Both the position numbers and the translations under genes were made by a program. The notes under the pieces are model-generated. The model was not told where the DNA came from. It ran no database searches and saw only the letters and a list, made by a program, of their open reading frames with translations. Positions 12,401-22,699 of a DNA stretch of 64,000 bases are shown piece by piece. Origin of the DNA: Haliclystus octoradiatus. Lineage: Eukaryota > Cnidaria > Staurozoa > Stauromedusae > Haliclystidae. Each line of letters begins with the position of its first letter. The first letter of the stretch is position 1. The stretch is taken from contig OU744448.1 in the NCBI GenBank assembly GCA_916610825.1, positions 13,515,936 through 13,579,935 on the forward strand, in the 5' to 3' direction.

Positions 12401-12438
12401 GAGTTACGTCACGTATAGAGGCCGTAAAAGATTCGTGA
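333..12438 (+). CDS. Three-exon gene for a 105-aa protein of unknown function
   Basis: Three separated coding segments join in one reading frame: 333-466, 10196-10314 and 12374-12438. Exon 1 ends in phase 2 at AG|GTATGT. Exon 2 begins after a T-rich stretch ending in GCTAG, supplies the missing third base, and ends in phase 1 at AG|GTAAAT. Exon 3 begins after TTGTTTTGCAG, supplies two bases and stops at TGA. An AATAAA signal lies 100 bases after the stop. The ATG has a good context (A at -3, G at +4). The predicted product is basic in its N-terminal two thirds (MAAEISKERLKSLLLAKR start, then an RKRKQNERK patch) and ends with an acidic DDD segment and VKDS. There is no signal peptide or membrane segment. 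I do not recognise the family. Intron 1 is 9729 bases and carries a BEL element in the same orientation. The phase match at both junctions is the main support; a chance match is possible but unlikely. Confidence 0.62.
482..608 (+). repeat. (TTTCA)n microsatellite, about 25 copies
   Basis: An uninterrupted pentanucleotide array begins 15 bases downstream of the exon 1 donor. Read in the gene's direction the unit is TTTCA. It creates long open frames of Phe-His-Phe-Ile-Ser repeats that are not genes. Confidence 0.97.
924..1162 (+). repeat. 5' LTR of BEL/Pao element
   Basis: 239 bp, TG...CA ends. It matches the 3' LTR except for three A-to-G/C differences around 1067-1093. It presumably carries the element's promoter. 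Confidence 0.96.
1189..3129 (+). pseudogene. BEL/Pao gag and aspartic protease
   Basis: One reading frame opens at ATG 1189 and runs to TAA 3127, broken by a single TGA at 1495-1497. The N-terminal part is lysine/glutamate rich and coiled-coil-like. A DUF1759-type gag core (Gly-Asp-Phe..., Trp-Lys-Ser-Ser-Phe) lies around 1930-2350. A CCHC zinc knuckle CFNCLERGHRARSC is at about 2602-2645. The protease motif LIDSGSDTTLI is at about 2872-2904. The stop at 1495 sits early in gag, so it looks like an inactivating mutation rather than a designed readthrough site. The 3' end overlaps the pol frame at a T6A heptamer. Confidence 0.88.
3105..3111 (+). promoter_or_regulatory. Candidate -1 ribosomal frameshift heptamer T TTT TTA
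   Basis: In the gag-protease frame the codons are TGT TTT TTA, which form a canonical X XXY YYZ slippery heptamer. A -1 slip here enters the frame that carries RT/RNase H. No strong downstream stem is obvious in the AT-rich sequence, and the same pattern would arise from losing one base of a T run. It is therefore a candidate only. Confidence 0.35.
3112..4985 (+). pseudogene. BEL/Pao reverse transcriptase and RNase H
   Basis: Frame 3, open from the T6A heptamer to TAG at 4983. RT: first catalytic Asp in DISKMF (codon 3918-3920), then RVLFGDKRSP, and YVDD (codons 4149-4160). RNase H: AFSDGSLDAYGAVLYL near 4648, then VCWTDSMTALNWV near 4864. These match the Pao-type RT (PF05380 region). The RNase H tail KAFVQSRVSEW reaches the end of this frame. 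The family's next segment (YVPG..NPADALTKP) continues in frame 1, so one extra base near 4970-4980 breaks the polyprotein. Confidence 0.9.
4982..6744 (+). pseudogene. BEL/Pao integrase with DUF5641-like C-terminus
   Basis: Frame 1. It begins with YVPGVLNPADALTKP, the RNase H-integrase linker. An H2C2 zinc-binding region (HYHQVSGHAG ... CHRC) lies around 5545-5670. The DDE core has Asp in SADCFGPF (5767), Asp in TDRGSNF (5980) and Glu in GAIESL (6130). The C-terminal segment with WYRKRENLRIGDYV and LRPIHKLVLI matches the conserved DUF5641 tail of BEL/Pao integrases. There are no stops in this frame until TAG at 6742. The catalytic residues are intact, but the piece is separated from RT by the frameshift near 4975. 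Confidence 0.92.
6825..7063 (+). repeat. 3' LTR of BEL/Pao element
   Basis: 239 bp, with the same boundaries as the 5' LTR and three mismatches. It is followed by the target duplication TGAAA. Confidence 0.96.
7407..7478 (+). other. tRNA-like sequence / SINE head
   Basis: An A-box-like TGGTCTAGTGG (7414-7424) is followed 43 bases later by a B-box-like GGTTCAATCCC (7457-7467), the spacing of a tRNA. A 5-bp anticodon-type stem (TTGCA with TGCGG, wobbles allowed) encloses a 7-base loop TATTGGG. The acceptor arms do not pair, so it is not a functional tRNA. Runs of T from 7486 could act as a pol III terminator. It resembles Glu/Gln-type tRNA heads seen in SINEs. Confidence 0.5.
8093..9329 (+). 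pseudogene. PIF/Harbinger transposase (DDE_Tnp_4), decayed
   Basis: Segments in frames 2 and 3 rebuild a HARBI1-like transposase. The N-terminal part (LRRNF...IGRRRKRGYMSN, AFREMMRMSF) is in frame 2, 8099-8400. After a shift near 8380 everything continues in frame 3 to TAA at 9327. Landmarks: FRIS.RAISYIVQEV, CLGAIDGKH (first Asp), YYNCKHCHSIVLMAV, DIGTNGRVSDGG (second Asp), FVGDSAFALKPYLMKPYP, and ISKNLFGIEANRWRVF. In this last block the expected catalytic Glu (usually ..ENAFGI) is Lys. Frame 3 has three premature stops, all TGA (8424, 8805, 9225). The first is explained by CGA to TGA. I did not find convincing terminal inverted repeats or a Myb-type second gene. Confidence 0.88.
10196..10314 (+). 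CDS. Exon 2 of the 105-aa gene
   Basis: 119 bases: one base completing codon 45, then 39 codons and one base. It opens with KRKQNERKVITIHHANATVF and closes with EKELLLNQA. The acceptor is AATTTTTATTGCTAG, with a plausible branch point GTTAAC upstream at about 10169. The donor is AG|GTAAAT. This exon has clear protein-like composition in an otherwise AT-rich intron region. Confidence 0.6.
10315..12373 (+). other. Intron 2 (2.06 kb)
   Basis: Inferred between the donor at 10315 and the acceptor ending at 12373. AT-rich with no clear gene. A slightly GC-richer patch at 11480-11760 includes TGACGTCACA and an 86-codon reverse-strand open frame, which I do not recognise and do not call. Confidence 0.5.
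12374..12438 (+). CDS. Exon 3 (last coding exon) of the 105-aa gene
   Basis: Begins after a strong acceptor (GTTTGTTTTGCAG), completes an Ala codon and encodes QDDDLIPQRVTSRIEAVKDS, then TGA. Its phase fits the end of exon 2 exactly. It is short (20 full codons), so on its own it would not be convincing. Confidence 0.57.
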
Positions 12439-12537
12439 GACTGAAATATATGCAATCTTTGTGTAAGTTGCAGTTTCTATTGTGGTGATGAATATCGTAC
12501 ACTCCGTCTTTTCTTCAAATTTAATGTTCATAGATTT

Positions 12538-12543
12538 AATAAA
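12538..12543 (+). terminator. Polyadenylation signal AATAAA
   Basis: AATAAA lies 100 bases downstream of the TGA stop of exon 3, where a short 3' UTR would end. In AT-rich DNA such hexamers are common by chance. Confidence 0.4.
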
Positions 12544-15500
12544 ATAGAATACTTTATTGCAATAGATTCATCACATTACAAACTGGATAACATTTACTGA
12601 TAAGTAGAGACAATGTGGCTATTAATCTCATGCTTATTTATATTTTTGGTTTTCATTCATCTTTATGCAGATTACATCAGTTGGTCGAGATAACGTCAAA
12701 TCACAAAGGAAGAGATCTATACAGTAGGTGTTAAACATTGTAGAACATACTCTGAAGTTTGATTACAATTATATCAATGCACAAATCATTCGATTTAACG
12801 GTGTCCAGCCCTTCAGATGAATAACCTGAAAGCTAGCAATGAATAATCTCCCCAGTAGAAGGAGGCAGAAGGGTACTTCTTTAATTCTATTGTAAATCTT
12901 TGTTTCACGATTAACATATGTGGTATGGTATTCATTGTAAACGCAATCTCAACTTGTGGTACGGCTTGGAGGCCATTGGAATATGCTAAATTATGTTAAT
13001 TCATGCACATGTCGCGCTCCTTACAGCATTTATTCAGCCTAAACCTAAACTAAGATTGTTTCGCAGGACAGATTTTAAATGGATTAGCATCAATATTTGA
13101 TGGCAATATTTTCTCAAGGGTCTCGGGCATGATGTCATTCAACTGATTTATCGAAACATAGTTTGTGATTGAAGGTGGAAGGATATCAGATTTCGAATCT
13201 CGATTTCAGGAATCACCCCTTGAAAAGTCATTCATGATAAGCCAGACAAATCAGAACTAAGCAGCTGACATATCGTAATTAATCACATCGAAATGCAATG
13301 TATTTTGTAAGCTTCACTTTGTTAACCGCTGCGGGAAATGAAAGTACCAGCTTAAACACGTTTTGAGTTTGTTGAAACGCTTAAATAACTTATAAATCAA
13401 AACATCGAATATAATAATAAATAAAACCTTCGCAATAATTATCAAAGTAAATTTAAGCTGATATAAGGAAATATGACTTAAGAATTGTGATGCATTTGGT
13501 CTAATTAAAGGCTGATGTGGTAATCAACTTCCGCGTTCTTAGTATAGTATAGCAGGTACCAAGAAATACTATAGACAGGTTTAATGAGTAATCAGATTAT
13601 AAACAAAAGCATATTGTGATGTTATCTCTTAGTTGATCAATTTCTCAAATATAAAAACTTAATAGAAACTCACTATATAATTATTAACGAGCTTTTCAGC
13701 GAATGTTTTAATTTCGACTTCAGACTTCATGGAATGTATTCAAACTATTAATGTATTTGTGAATGATCAAATCTGATACTAGATCGCATTGTATTCGTCA
13801 CACTACTTTCTGAAACGTTCACGTTGATTGTAGAAGCAGATGCTGTATTCTAAGAGTCCAAATATTCGATGATATGCATTATGATTGGTTACTCTCAATC
13901 GTTCACTATTTCTCGAAAGACCATGCTTGGCATAGTTTGATTGACAGTGATTAATAATTATCGATTTTTGTTCGAAAAGCGAATGTCTTTCTGATTGTGT
14001 TTACGCGTGTAGCTTAATTTGTATACCATTAGTCGATATCTATAACTGAAAGCCCTAATGGTCTGCTATCTCAAATAGTCACATTGGCGACCATGCATAT
14101 GGCACACTTCTCAATTAGATATAACCTGGCTAACTTCTAACCTTTTTTACTCCTATAAGTTATAACTTAAGTTACTAACTTATAAACTTACTAAGTTATA
14201 AGTTATGAATTATATAACTAACTATAACTTCTATCCATACTAGCTTATAGCCTTACTAACTTTCCCTAAAGTTCAGATATGTACAGAAGTTTACATATGG
14301 AAAGGACATATCGTATTGAACTATCTGCTAAAATCATTACTCTGAAGTGACCTAGAACATTTAATGCGTGCTTCATTGTCTACGACCGATCCACGAATAC
14401 GCGTTTAAAAAAAAGATGTCTTTAAATTGGAATAAGTTCGGCACCGCTACACAAAAAGGATCTTTTTATCGCTGTTTTCCAAATGAAGATACTCTATCAT
14501 TTTCTGATCGTCTTGCTATTTACTCATATCATTCCTAGATAGAAGTAAGCTGTGTAATTTTAGATTTATCATGCTATATGCTACATAAGATTGTCAATGG
14601 ACACACTGAGGTACATGTAATGCTTACAGAGTTTTGAGTGCAGTCATCAAAAACAGTTTTTTTTTAGCTTATTCAAGTCCTGAATAAATGACGACGTCGA
14701 CGACGACGTTGACGATGATGATGATGATGATGATGATGATGCAGTAAAACGTTAGGTAGCAACTCTAAATAAATTTTATTCACCCCCGGCTAAAACAAAC
14801 GTCTGTTATAACTTTTTTTTCCATAGAACAGTTATAAATGGAACTATGCCTGGATTTTACTGCGCGCTATCGAGCGCCCTTTCATTTAAATGCGGGCGCA
14901 ATCGAAAATGTATAGTTTTAAAGTGAGCTGTACTCAACTATTGTGTAAGAGCTTCCTGTAAATTAGACGATGGCGTGGAATAGATTTTTTAATAAGAATT
15001 TCGATTGACAAGTATACTCTTTTTTGGAATAAGAGACAAAACTGAGGTACAGGCTTTTTTCCGTTACTTAGAGTTTCACTTGTTTAATACACTACAATGG
15101 TTTTTATATCATCTACAGAACAAATAACCTTGTCCTGTAATAATTTATAGAAGTTTTCTCTTCTTCAATTGAGAAGTGCAGATGGTCTGATTACTTTCCC
15201 TATTATTATTTTTAAACTCGATTATAATTCAAATGAAATCAATGTTTATACATCTGTTTATTTGTAAAATGGAACTGTATATAGGAAATGGCTGACAAAA
15301 AGACGCTAGACATTTCTTTATCAACATCGATTCCCGGCTATTACCAAATATGGTGAGAGGAATCCTCGAAATTTCAAATAAAGTTTCGCCTTCAGATTGA
15401 ATACCTGTACGAGCTTTCGATTTGGGCACATCAATGATCGCAATGATAGCGAGTCGTGTCTAGTTAGACTAACTCGAAAGTGAGCTATGATATATTCAAG

Positions 15501-15575
15501 GCCTTTAAAATATATTAATGATTACTAAATTTGTCATAATTCAGATTTAATAAAACCTTGTAATCATAAATGATC
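12544..15575. other. Non-coding stretch
   Basis: No gene recognised. It contains a cluster of AAGTTATAAGTTAT-type near-palindromes at 14150-14260 and a GAC/GAT microsatellite at 14689-14742. A 66-codon reverse-strand open frame at 15229-15429 has ordinary composition but no recognised motif. Confidence 0.5.
14689..14742. repeat. (GAC)n-(GAT)n microsatellite
   Basis: Imperfect GAC units, including GACGTC, grade into about eight perfect GAT units. Confidence 0.9.
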
Positions 15576-15693
15576 TTAGCCTGCGCGCAGACCCAAATCT
15601 TTTTTTTATGATTGGTAGTCATTCATAATCATAATTATTCATGATCATTCACTACTAATCATAAAAAAAGATTTGGGTCTGCCCGCAGGCTAA
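15576..15693. mobile_element. 118-bp foldback MITE with ~43-bp inverted repeats
   Basis: The left arm starts TTAGCCTGCGCGCAGACCC and runs through AAATCTTTTTTTTATGATTG. The right arm is its near-perfect reverse complement, ending GGGTCTGCCCGCAGGCTAA. It could fold into one long hairpin and codes for nothing. TGATC occurs directly before the left end and two bases beyond the right end, so a duplicated target is possible but not exact. Similar left ends occur near 40103 and 49335. Confidence 0.85.
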
Positions 15694-18247
15694 AGTGATC
15701 TTATATCAACCCTATAGTATCTCTTTATAACAGTACCATCTATATGTGTATTCTTTCCCAACATCTTTTATCTCCAAATATAATCTTGTAGAACGTTCTT
15801 CTACTGATCAAATTTAGGGCTCAATGCAATAAATAAATACCAGAGCTTAAATAATAATGATTACATTGGAGCTTAGATTATTATTTCGAATTAAAAACAT
15901 AATATAAATTTTGGCAATATCATAGCGATGTGATATATTTCGCGCTAATCAAGGTGAGGGCAAGCAAAGCTCCAGAAAGACCGAGAAGACTACAATGGTC
16001 TTGGTGTCTATGTTATTGTTAGATAATTAATTATTCATAAAGTGTTAATTAATCGGACCATTTTAATTAACTTTATGAAGATAATGACATGCACATGTTT
16101 TACACCACAACAAATGCTATCGAAAATCAATCAATTAGTTAGATAAAAATTGGGTGCAAGAATTCGATCAAAACAAATGACAGACGCTCAAAAAGTATAC
16201 TTTATCATAAGTAGAATATATAAATAGGGTTTTGAATAGAATATAAAATACAACGATGATCAGCAATTGTAACTATATTATTAATCATATTTTAAAAGTT
16301 TTTAATTCTATCGAGTTTAAATTCATTTTAGATTTTGAACTTGTAAACTACCGTATAATATTCACGAATTAAATCACAGTTAAAATAATAAACTGTGGCC
16401 ATAATATTCACAAAAGTAACCAATTGACTCCAAACTATTTTAAAAACCATTCATCATGTTAAAATTTACAGAGATACCTTTATTCGTATTAAGTTTTTTC
16501 ATAAACTCACCACATTGTCGTGAGACTCCATCGTTAAGTTTCCCCAAATGCTGAAGCGGAAAATTATCAACTATTATAATTAAGAATGGTATTCATAAAT
16601 TGTGATATTGTTCATGTAATGTTTTTGTTTTCCTAGCTATAGTAGATGTATTGCTTCAAGGACTACAGTAGGAAACTTAAAAGGGAGAAACGAGAATGAA
16701 TCGGAAAAGGAGGCTACGGATTTTCAAATTTCTCTTGAAATGACTCTTGTGGGCAATGCTTTGTAAAAGCTAGCATTTGCGACCTCGCGTACGTCGTATA
16801 CACTTTTGTAAACTAGTAAATAGCTTTCCTGAGCATTAATAAATAATGGTTTTGAATATTTCTGATTAATTGGAAATTTTCATTTTTGACGTTAAATTTT
16901 AATTGCAAGATCGATTGCGTTTTAGAACGTGGTTTTGTGTTGATATGGAGATTTTGCTTCTTTTTACAAAACGCTTTATATAGTATTGTTATATAGTTTG
17001 CCAGTTTTATTATACAACCTCGCATACATACAAAGTGCCATTTTATAATAAGGGTTGAAAGATCACGTGATGGAGAATTGTGAATTATAGATCGTGTCTC
17101 TATTGTCTGAGATCCATCATTCTTTTGGAGTTTCGTTGTATCGTTCTGATCTCCAACATAACTCAGTACCATAATTGCTAAATATAAAATACTAAGATGA
17201 TCTGCATTTGTAAAGTTATTGATTACTCTTCAAAAGAAATGCAAGTTTGTCCTCTGTCTAGAACAAAGAACGAAACCACAAATTGACATCCCCCAGTGAA
17301 TTTATTCATCGTTATCATATCAATATATCGATGTTATCAGACTTACAAATTATTTAACTGTCAACGTATAAGCTAAATACTTTATCATGGATTCAAGACA
17401 AAGTCCTTAAATTTATCTGATCCAGAAGGTAGAGATCCTAGTTCACCGCATTCTCTGCTAGAGCTCGCACAAAGACGTTAGAAGATGATCCATTAAACAG
17501 CAGATACCCAATAACAGATCTCTTGTTATCCATATATGTAGAGAAGATGCTCTGATAAACTCTGAAGTCTGGTTATTGGTTAATGCCGAAGCAAAGGATC
17601 CAACTTTGATTGCTCAACTTTGTCGTATGCAAAAGTCGAACGTTGTTGGATGCGTGGGCAAACGACAATTCGACTTTATAGCCGACTGCATACAATTTGT
17701 TTTTAAATACATAAATCGGACCTGAATGCAGTTAAAAAACTATTCACATCCTACATTTTGAGACAACAAGTTGAAGGCGACAAATAAATTAAAATGTGCG
17801 TTTGTCTCAATTATATATAGTTTTTGTATGTTGCTTTTGAAATTAAAGTTTCTGATCTCCTTGTTATTTATATAAATTCTTATTATTTTCCATTCAGAAC
17901 AATTGACTTATTCTAAATCAACATGATAAAAATCAATGCAACCGGAGAGTATTCTTACTATTGCATCTGTCTATATGCTATATATGCTAGCGCGCAGTCT
18001 TCCAAACATAGAATCAAAGTCGTTTTTAGTCTGTTCGACTATTCGAGACGGCAATTAGGACCCATTATCGACCCTACAACTACGTTCGACTGCATAGGCA
18101 AACGTTTCAGCTTTGTTGGTTCGACAACGTCGGACAGAGTCGAAATTACAAAATTGGATCGTTTACTTGGGCCTTATCTAGACTATTCAAATTGGCTGAT
18201 ACAGACTATACCTTACCATTAAATAGAAATCAGAAAGCTATGCAACG
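15694..18247. other. Non-coding stretch
   Basis: AT-rich with no recognised gene. A 119-codon reverse-strand frame at 16813-17172 starts with a hydrophobic run and could be an exon, but it lacks a convincing donor. A 99-codon forward frame at 17923-18222 just upstream of the Gypsy relic could be its decayed gag start. Neither is called. Confidence 0.45.
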
Positions 18248-19680
18248 GTGAATCCACATCAGAGCCTTATTATCAAACAAATGCCGGATGAATGTGCGGA
18301 TGAATTTCATACTCGTATCAATGCCGCAGATAAATGCGATTTTCATAAATTTAAAGCAGAGCAAGACCCCAAAGAAGAAAAGAAAAAGATAGTTTTCCTC
18401 AATTCATTTGCAGATAGTAAGCTTCGTAAAGATCTTCTGCATGGATTGTATTCGTCTTGTGCAACATGCAACATACGAAGACCATACACTCAAACAACCA
18501 CTTCCGCTAACCTGGTCATCCGACTCCAGTCAAAGACAATGCTGCAATTGTGGCTCCATTCATCCTTCATAACAATGTCCAGCACATGGTAAGAATTGTT
18601 AAGCGCGTCGTAATAGAGAAAAAATTTGAGTGTTGTTTGCAGTCCTGCTGGTAATTCATCATCTCGTAACGACTCAAAGCCAACTGCCACACAAAAACTA
18701 TGAAGTTTGCTGATAGGAGAACTAAACGCAACAGTTCAACGTAATAATAATGTTAACACAGTTACAATGCTAATTCAGTTTGTACACTCTTTACACCGTT
18801 ATGGCTTACTAGGCAGAGATGATTTAAATACAACCACTATAAATTATATATGTGTAGCAATTCTTCTGCAGGTTTTCTACCTGTCATCAAGAATGTTGTG
18901 GCAACGATGAAACTAAAACCAACGCGACATCAACATTTTTCATGCTCGCCCTGTGCCTTTACCTTTACATGATGCTGATACCGCTGAGCTAGAGCGCTGG
19001 CAGATCATGTGTGTCATATTGAACCGATTAAGTTCGTTGGGACTGAAAGCGCTTCTCCTATTGTTCGTGTTGAAAAACCATCAGGAGGTTTGCAAATTTG
19101 TGTTTCATTTTGGCCTACACGCTAATGATAACATTTTGAGCGATCTTTATCCAATTCCAAACTCAGATGGGATTTTTTATAGAATACATGGATGGTGGAA
19201 AATTCTTTGCAAATGTCGATCTAAAATCAGCCTATGGGAAAATTGCAATCGACAAGGCTGTGCAAGATATTCCTTTTATTAACACGCACAATTGTCTGTT
19301 TGAAACAGACTGTTTCGAATCATGCGAATGAATGAAAATGGGAATGAAAAAATATCTCTACAATGTTAAATGTTGTTCAGTTCTAAGCGGTCTCAAAAGA
19401 ATCATTCTTTGCCAAGAGGACGTGTTAATTTTCGGAAATATGTGCGGCTCTTCGCAGAAACGTATCAATGCTGTCATGGAGCGTCTAAAACAGAGACGTC
19501 TTTCTGTCAACCAAGAAGATGTGTGTTCAAGAGACACAAAAATTTCTTGTCCCTCCAAAAAACAACCAATGCATTCGCTATTGCCAATATTTCTACCCAA
19601 GATGAACATACTATCGTTCATGTTTCTAAAACATTTAGTCCTGCAGAAAGGAAGTATTATCGGCAGGTCTTAAACGAGTA
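18248..19680 (+). pseudogene. Gypsy-type gag-pol relic, heavily decayed
   Basis: Recognisable fragments in several frames. Gag: MPDECADEFHTRINAADKCDF at about 18281. A CCHC-like knuckle (CNCGSIHPS..CPAHGKNC) is at about 18543-18600, with a stop inside. RT start: PLPLHDADTAELERW at 18953, KPSGG, LHANDNILSDLYPIPNSD, and GKFFANVDLKSAYGKIAIDKA near 19195. The YxDD box is degraded to CQEDVLIFG near 19410. RNase H: TIVHVSKTFSPAERKYYRQ near 19610. Many frameshifts and stops mean the copy is long dead. No LTRs found. Confidence 0.82.
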
Positions 19681-19703
19681 AAACGGAAGACGAGGAGAGG
19701 TTT

Positions 19704-19780
19704 ACGGAAGAGTTGAAATAGAGATTTCTATTGTAGAAGTATATAGTAGCAGTAATAGTATATTTGAGACATATAAATAG
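19704..19780. repeat. Copy A of a ~75-bp dispersed repeat
   Basis: The sequence ACGGAAGAGTTGAAATAGAG ... AGCAGTAATAGTATATTTG ... ACATATAAA recurs at 22949-23016 in the same orientation with small indels. It could be an LTR or SINE fragment; the two copies are 3.2 kb apart. Confidence 0.8.
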
Positions 19781-19804
19781 GATAGCAGGAGCCAAGAACT
19801 CGGT

Positions 19805-20345
19805 GTCCATACATCGCCAGGCCTATGATGGTCGATTCAATTACTTTCTTCAGTGTTTGGACAGGAATGTCATGTTTTATACGTTTAATGTTGCATAATC
19901 TCCAATTCGCTGTACGCAGGACGTTATCAATATGTTTTGTGAATGTGTGTTTATTGTCAAACTCAATTCCAAGGTTTCGTGCAGAATTAACCTACTTCAA
20001 GGTTGTCGATCCGAGCTGAATATCTGGATAATTGTCCAAGCAAATCGTTTAGTTTTTCCAATTAACATTGCTTGGGTTTTATTGGGATTGATTTTCAAGC
20101 TGTTGGCTGAGCAGTATTTATTCACATTTTCAAGTTCAGCATTCATTTTTGATGCAGCAATTCCAATGTCATCAATTTTTGGAATAAAGTTAGTCAGTAG
20201 TTGAGTATCATCAGCGAATTGATATAACTTTGAATGCGTCGCAAATTACGGGAGATCATTGACATATAATAAAAACAATAGTGGGCCTGGTATAGATCCA
20301 TGCGGTACTCCGGATATAAAATTTACAGAATCAGAGTAAATATTG
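19805..20345 (-). pseudogene. Non-LTR reverse transcriptase relic
   Basis: Read on the reverse strand, the RT landmarks are FISGVPHGSIPGPLLFLLYV (about 20325-20265), then FADDTQL (about 20215), and later NSLKINPNKTQAMLIGKTKR near 20090. The ADD catalytic pair is present. Stops and shifts follow the palm, and the copy is truncated on both sides. Only a CR1/Jockey-type placement can be suggested. Confidence 0.82.
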
Positions 20346-20349
20346 CCTA

Positions 20350-22125
20350 TTTCAAGATTTGGTTTCGGCATGATAAGTATGATTTGAACTATTGGATTGT
20401 ATTAACAGATAGTCGAGTATCGACGTGATTTCGAGTATCCGAATGAGACTGCAGGTTGGTGATCTGCCACTTTTCCTGTCATTTATCTGCCGATAGCAGC
20501 GGAATAACACAAGTAGTGAATGAACTGGGAACATAAACATGAAAGCAAATCCGATCAAGAGGCGACAATATTCATTGCTCGATGTTCAATCAGTTTGAGT
20601 TATGTTATTATTTCTATTTGATTTGATGCGGTTCTTTGCAAAAACGTGTCAAGTTATATATTTACTAAATAAAAAATCGAATCAAGAAAGACAAATTTGA
20701 ATTCTCGAGTAGTAGGTAATATGAGAGAGTTAGAACACGCATTTTTCCAGGCTTGGAATCCTAACACAATGGATTTTGTATTGACAATGGGTTAGGACTA
20801 CATAATGGATTAGTATTTTCAACACAATGGATTAGTATTTTTAAGGGTTAGGTTTTGGATTAGAATAGAATAGAATTTTTAGTTCAACCACATGATAAAA
20901 AGATATTCACAGGCTAAAGACATTGATTTATGAAATATGAAATACAGTGGTTGACGTCATCTCGTAAGCAAAATTTGCTTGTCTATTGAGAGACGCTATA
21001 GATTTATGAATGACATGGGTAAAAGGTTAAAACAAAAATGGTGAATTTAAAGAGTTTCGAATGACCAGCAGCCTTTGCTTTGTTTTGTTGTCTTGATCAC
21101 AAGAAACGAGGCTAATCCTCTGGAAAGTGACGTCAGCGCTCACGTCAGAAGATTGTCCTCGTGGTTGTTGCTACGGAAAGACACGACAGAAAGCTCGAGA
21201 AAATAGTCTGGTTTATCAATTTCAGTTTTGGATAAATCTCAATTCTTACTTGTCGAAACGCAAATTCTATGGCTATAGATATAGCCAACAAATGTATACG
21301 GCTCAAAAATAAATAGCGGAATGGGAGTCACAGTCCGATTATCTGTCTGAGAAGTTTGACGCAAATCAAAACAACTTGGGTAAAATGTACTTTCAAATCA
21401 ACACTAAATAAATTCATATGATTCTAAATTTTACAATTTACGTGCATATATATTGCAGAAAAACAATGCAATATAAAACACACATAGGTATGTTACTAAC
21501 TATTTTTAGACGGAGCCTACGTGTTTACAAACATAATTTGGAGTCAATGATCAAAGTAATATGATCAAAGTATCCGTATTAAAAATCGAATTCACCTGGT
21601 GTTATAATTTCATTTTGTTTCGGCGATAAATTTGATTTTGAATGCTAACAAATCTCTTCCTGTTCTTTCAATTCCTAATGTTCTTGTATCAAGTAAACAC
21701 CAACATGAAAAGTTGAATCAATCGAGTTCAGTTCTAGCTTTCAAATCTGTCTTCCTTCCTCAATTCGTAAGACGCTAGTAGCAAGTGAATTGATTTTCGT
21801 GGTACACATTTATTCAAGCGTCGAAAGCCTCACGACGTCCATCTCTATTACTCTTGTAACTTTCCAAACCAGTTCGTTGATAAATAACTTGGCAGAATCA
21901 CAGAATGCTTCCATGTTCGTTTTACGAAATGTTTTGCAAAATCGAGCGGGTGTGCAAAGGAGACACAAAGGCGGGCCGTGTATCATGAATCTGGGTCCAG
22001 ATTTCAAAGACAAAAATATGCAAAGGCTGCTGGTCATTTTATGGTCTTTAAACTACAGTAAAAGAAAATTTAAAAATCAATTGTAATTAAGAAGTTAACA
22101 CACTATACAACAACAACAAAAAATA
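20350..22125. other. Non-coding stretch
   Basis: No gene recognised. At 20760-20850 there is a short tandem motif around ACAATGGATTAGTATTTT (two to four imperfect copies). Two TGACGTCA sites occur at 20952 and 21128. The 98-codon forward frame at 21790-22086 shows no family motif. Confidence 0.45.
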
Positions 22126-22129
22126 CAAT

Positions 22130-22690
22130 TTAATAAATTACGTAGAAGTCTTTGCATAAGTGCAAACGAAATAGTAGGATTTTATAGTGTTCTTTCGAAT
22201 ATAGTTAATGAAAGTATTAGACGATGAATATAAATTTTCAGGAAAGCGATAAGTGAAACCATTCCAGCGCGTTGGAAATCTATAATTTGGTAATGATTGT
22301 AGCATTTTTTTAGTTACAAAAGGAATGTCAAAAACATTTAACTTTCTGAATTTGGATTAAAAAAAACTAAACATTGATAGTAAAAAAGATGGGACAGAAT
22401 CATTGGCAATTAGCAATCTATGCATAAAAGAAACCACCTCTAAATTGTATAAATCTTTGAATTTCAAGATACCTAAATATTTCATCAGCGGCTTGGCATG
22501 GGATAGGTACTTTGCGTTCATTATAATCCTCAAACACTTTTTCTACAGCAACTCTAACCGTGAAACATTTGCATGACCCCAAATCTCAATACAATACTCA
22601 AAGTGAGGTTTGCATAAGGAACTGTAAGTTATTAGTTTATGCTTCAAAGTTAAGCAGGGGAATAAAAGGATATATCCGGATGAGATTAAA
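22130..22690 (-). pseudogene. Non-LTR retrotransposon RT C-terminal relic
   Basis: Reverse-strand reading gives the region after the RT palm typical of CR1/Jockey-type elements: SLCKPHFEYCIEIWGHANVS, then KKCLRIIMNAKYLSHAKPLM, then LKFKDLYNLEVVSFMHRLL. Stops are scattered. The catalytic part is absent, so this is a 5'-truncated dead copy. Confidence 0.75.
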
Positions 22691-22699
22691 GATTAAGTA

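Noticed and set aside
16813..17172. 119-codon reverse frame with a hydrophobic start, possible secreted-protein exon
   Set aside because: A plausible acceptor exists upstream but no good donor or partner exon; no motif recognised.
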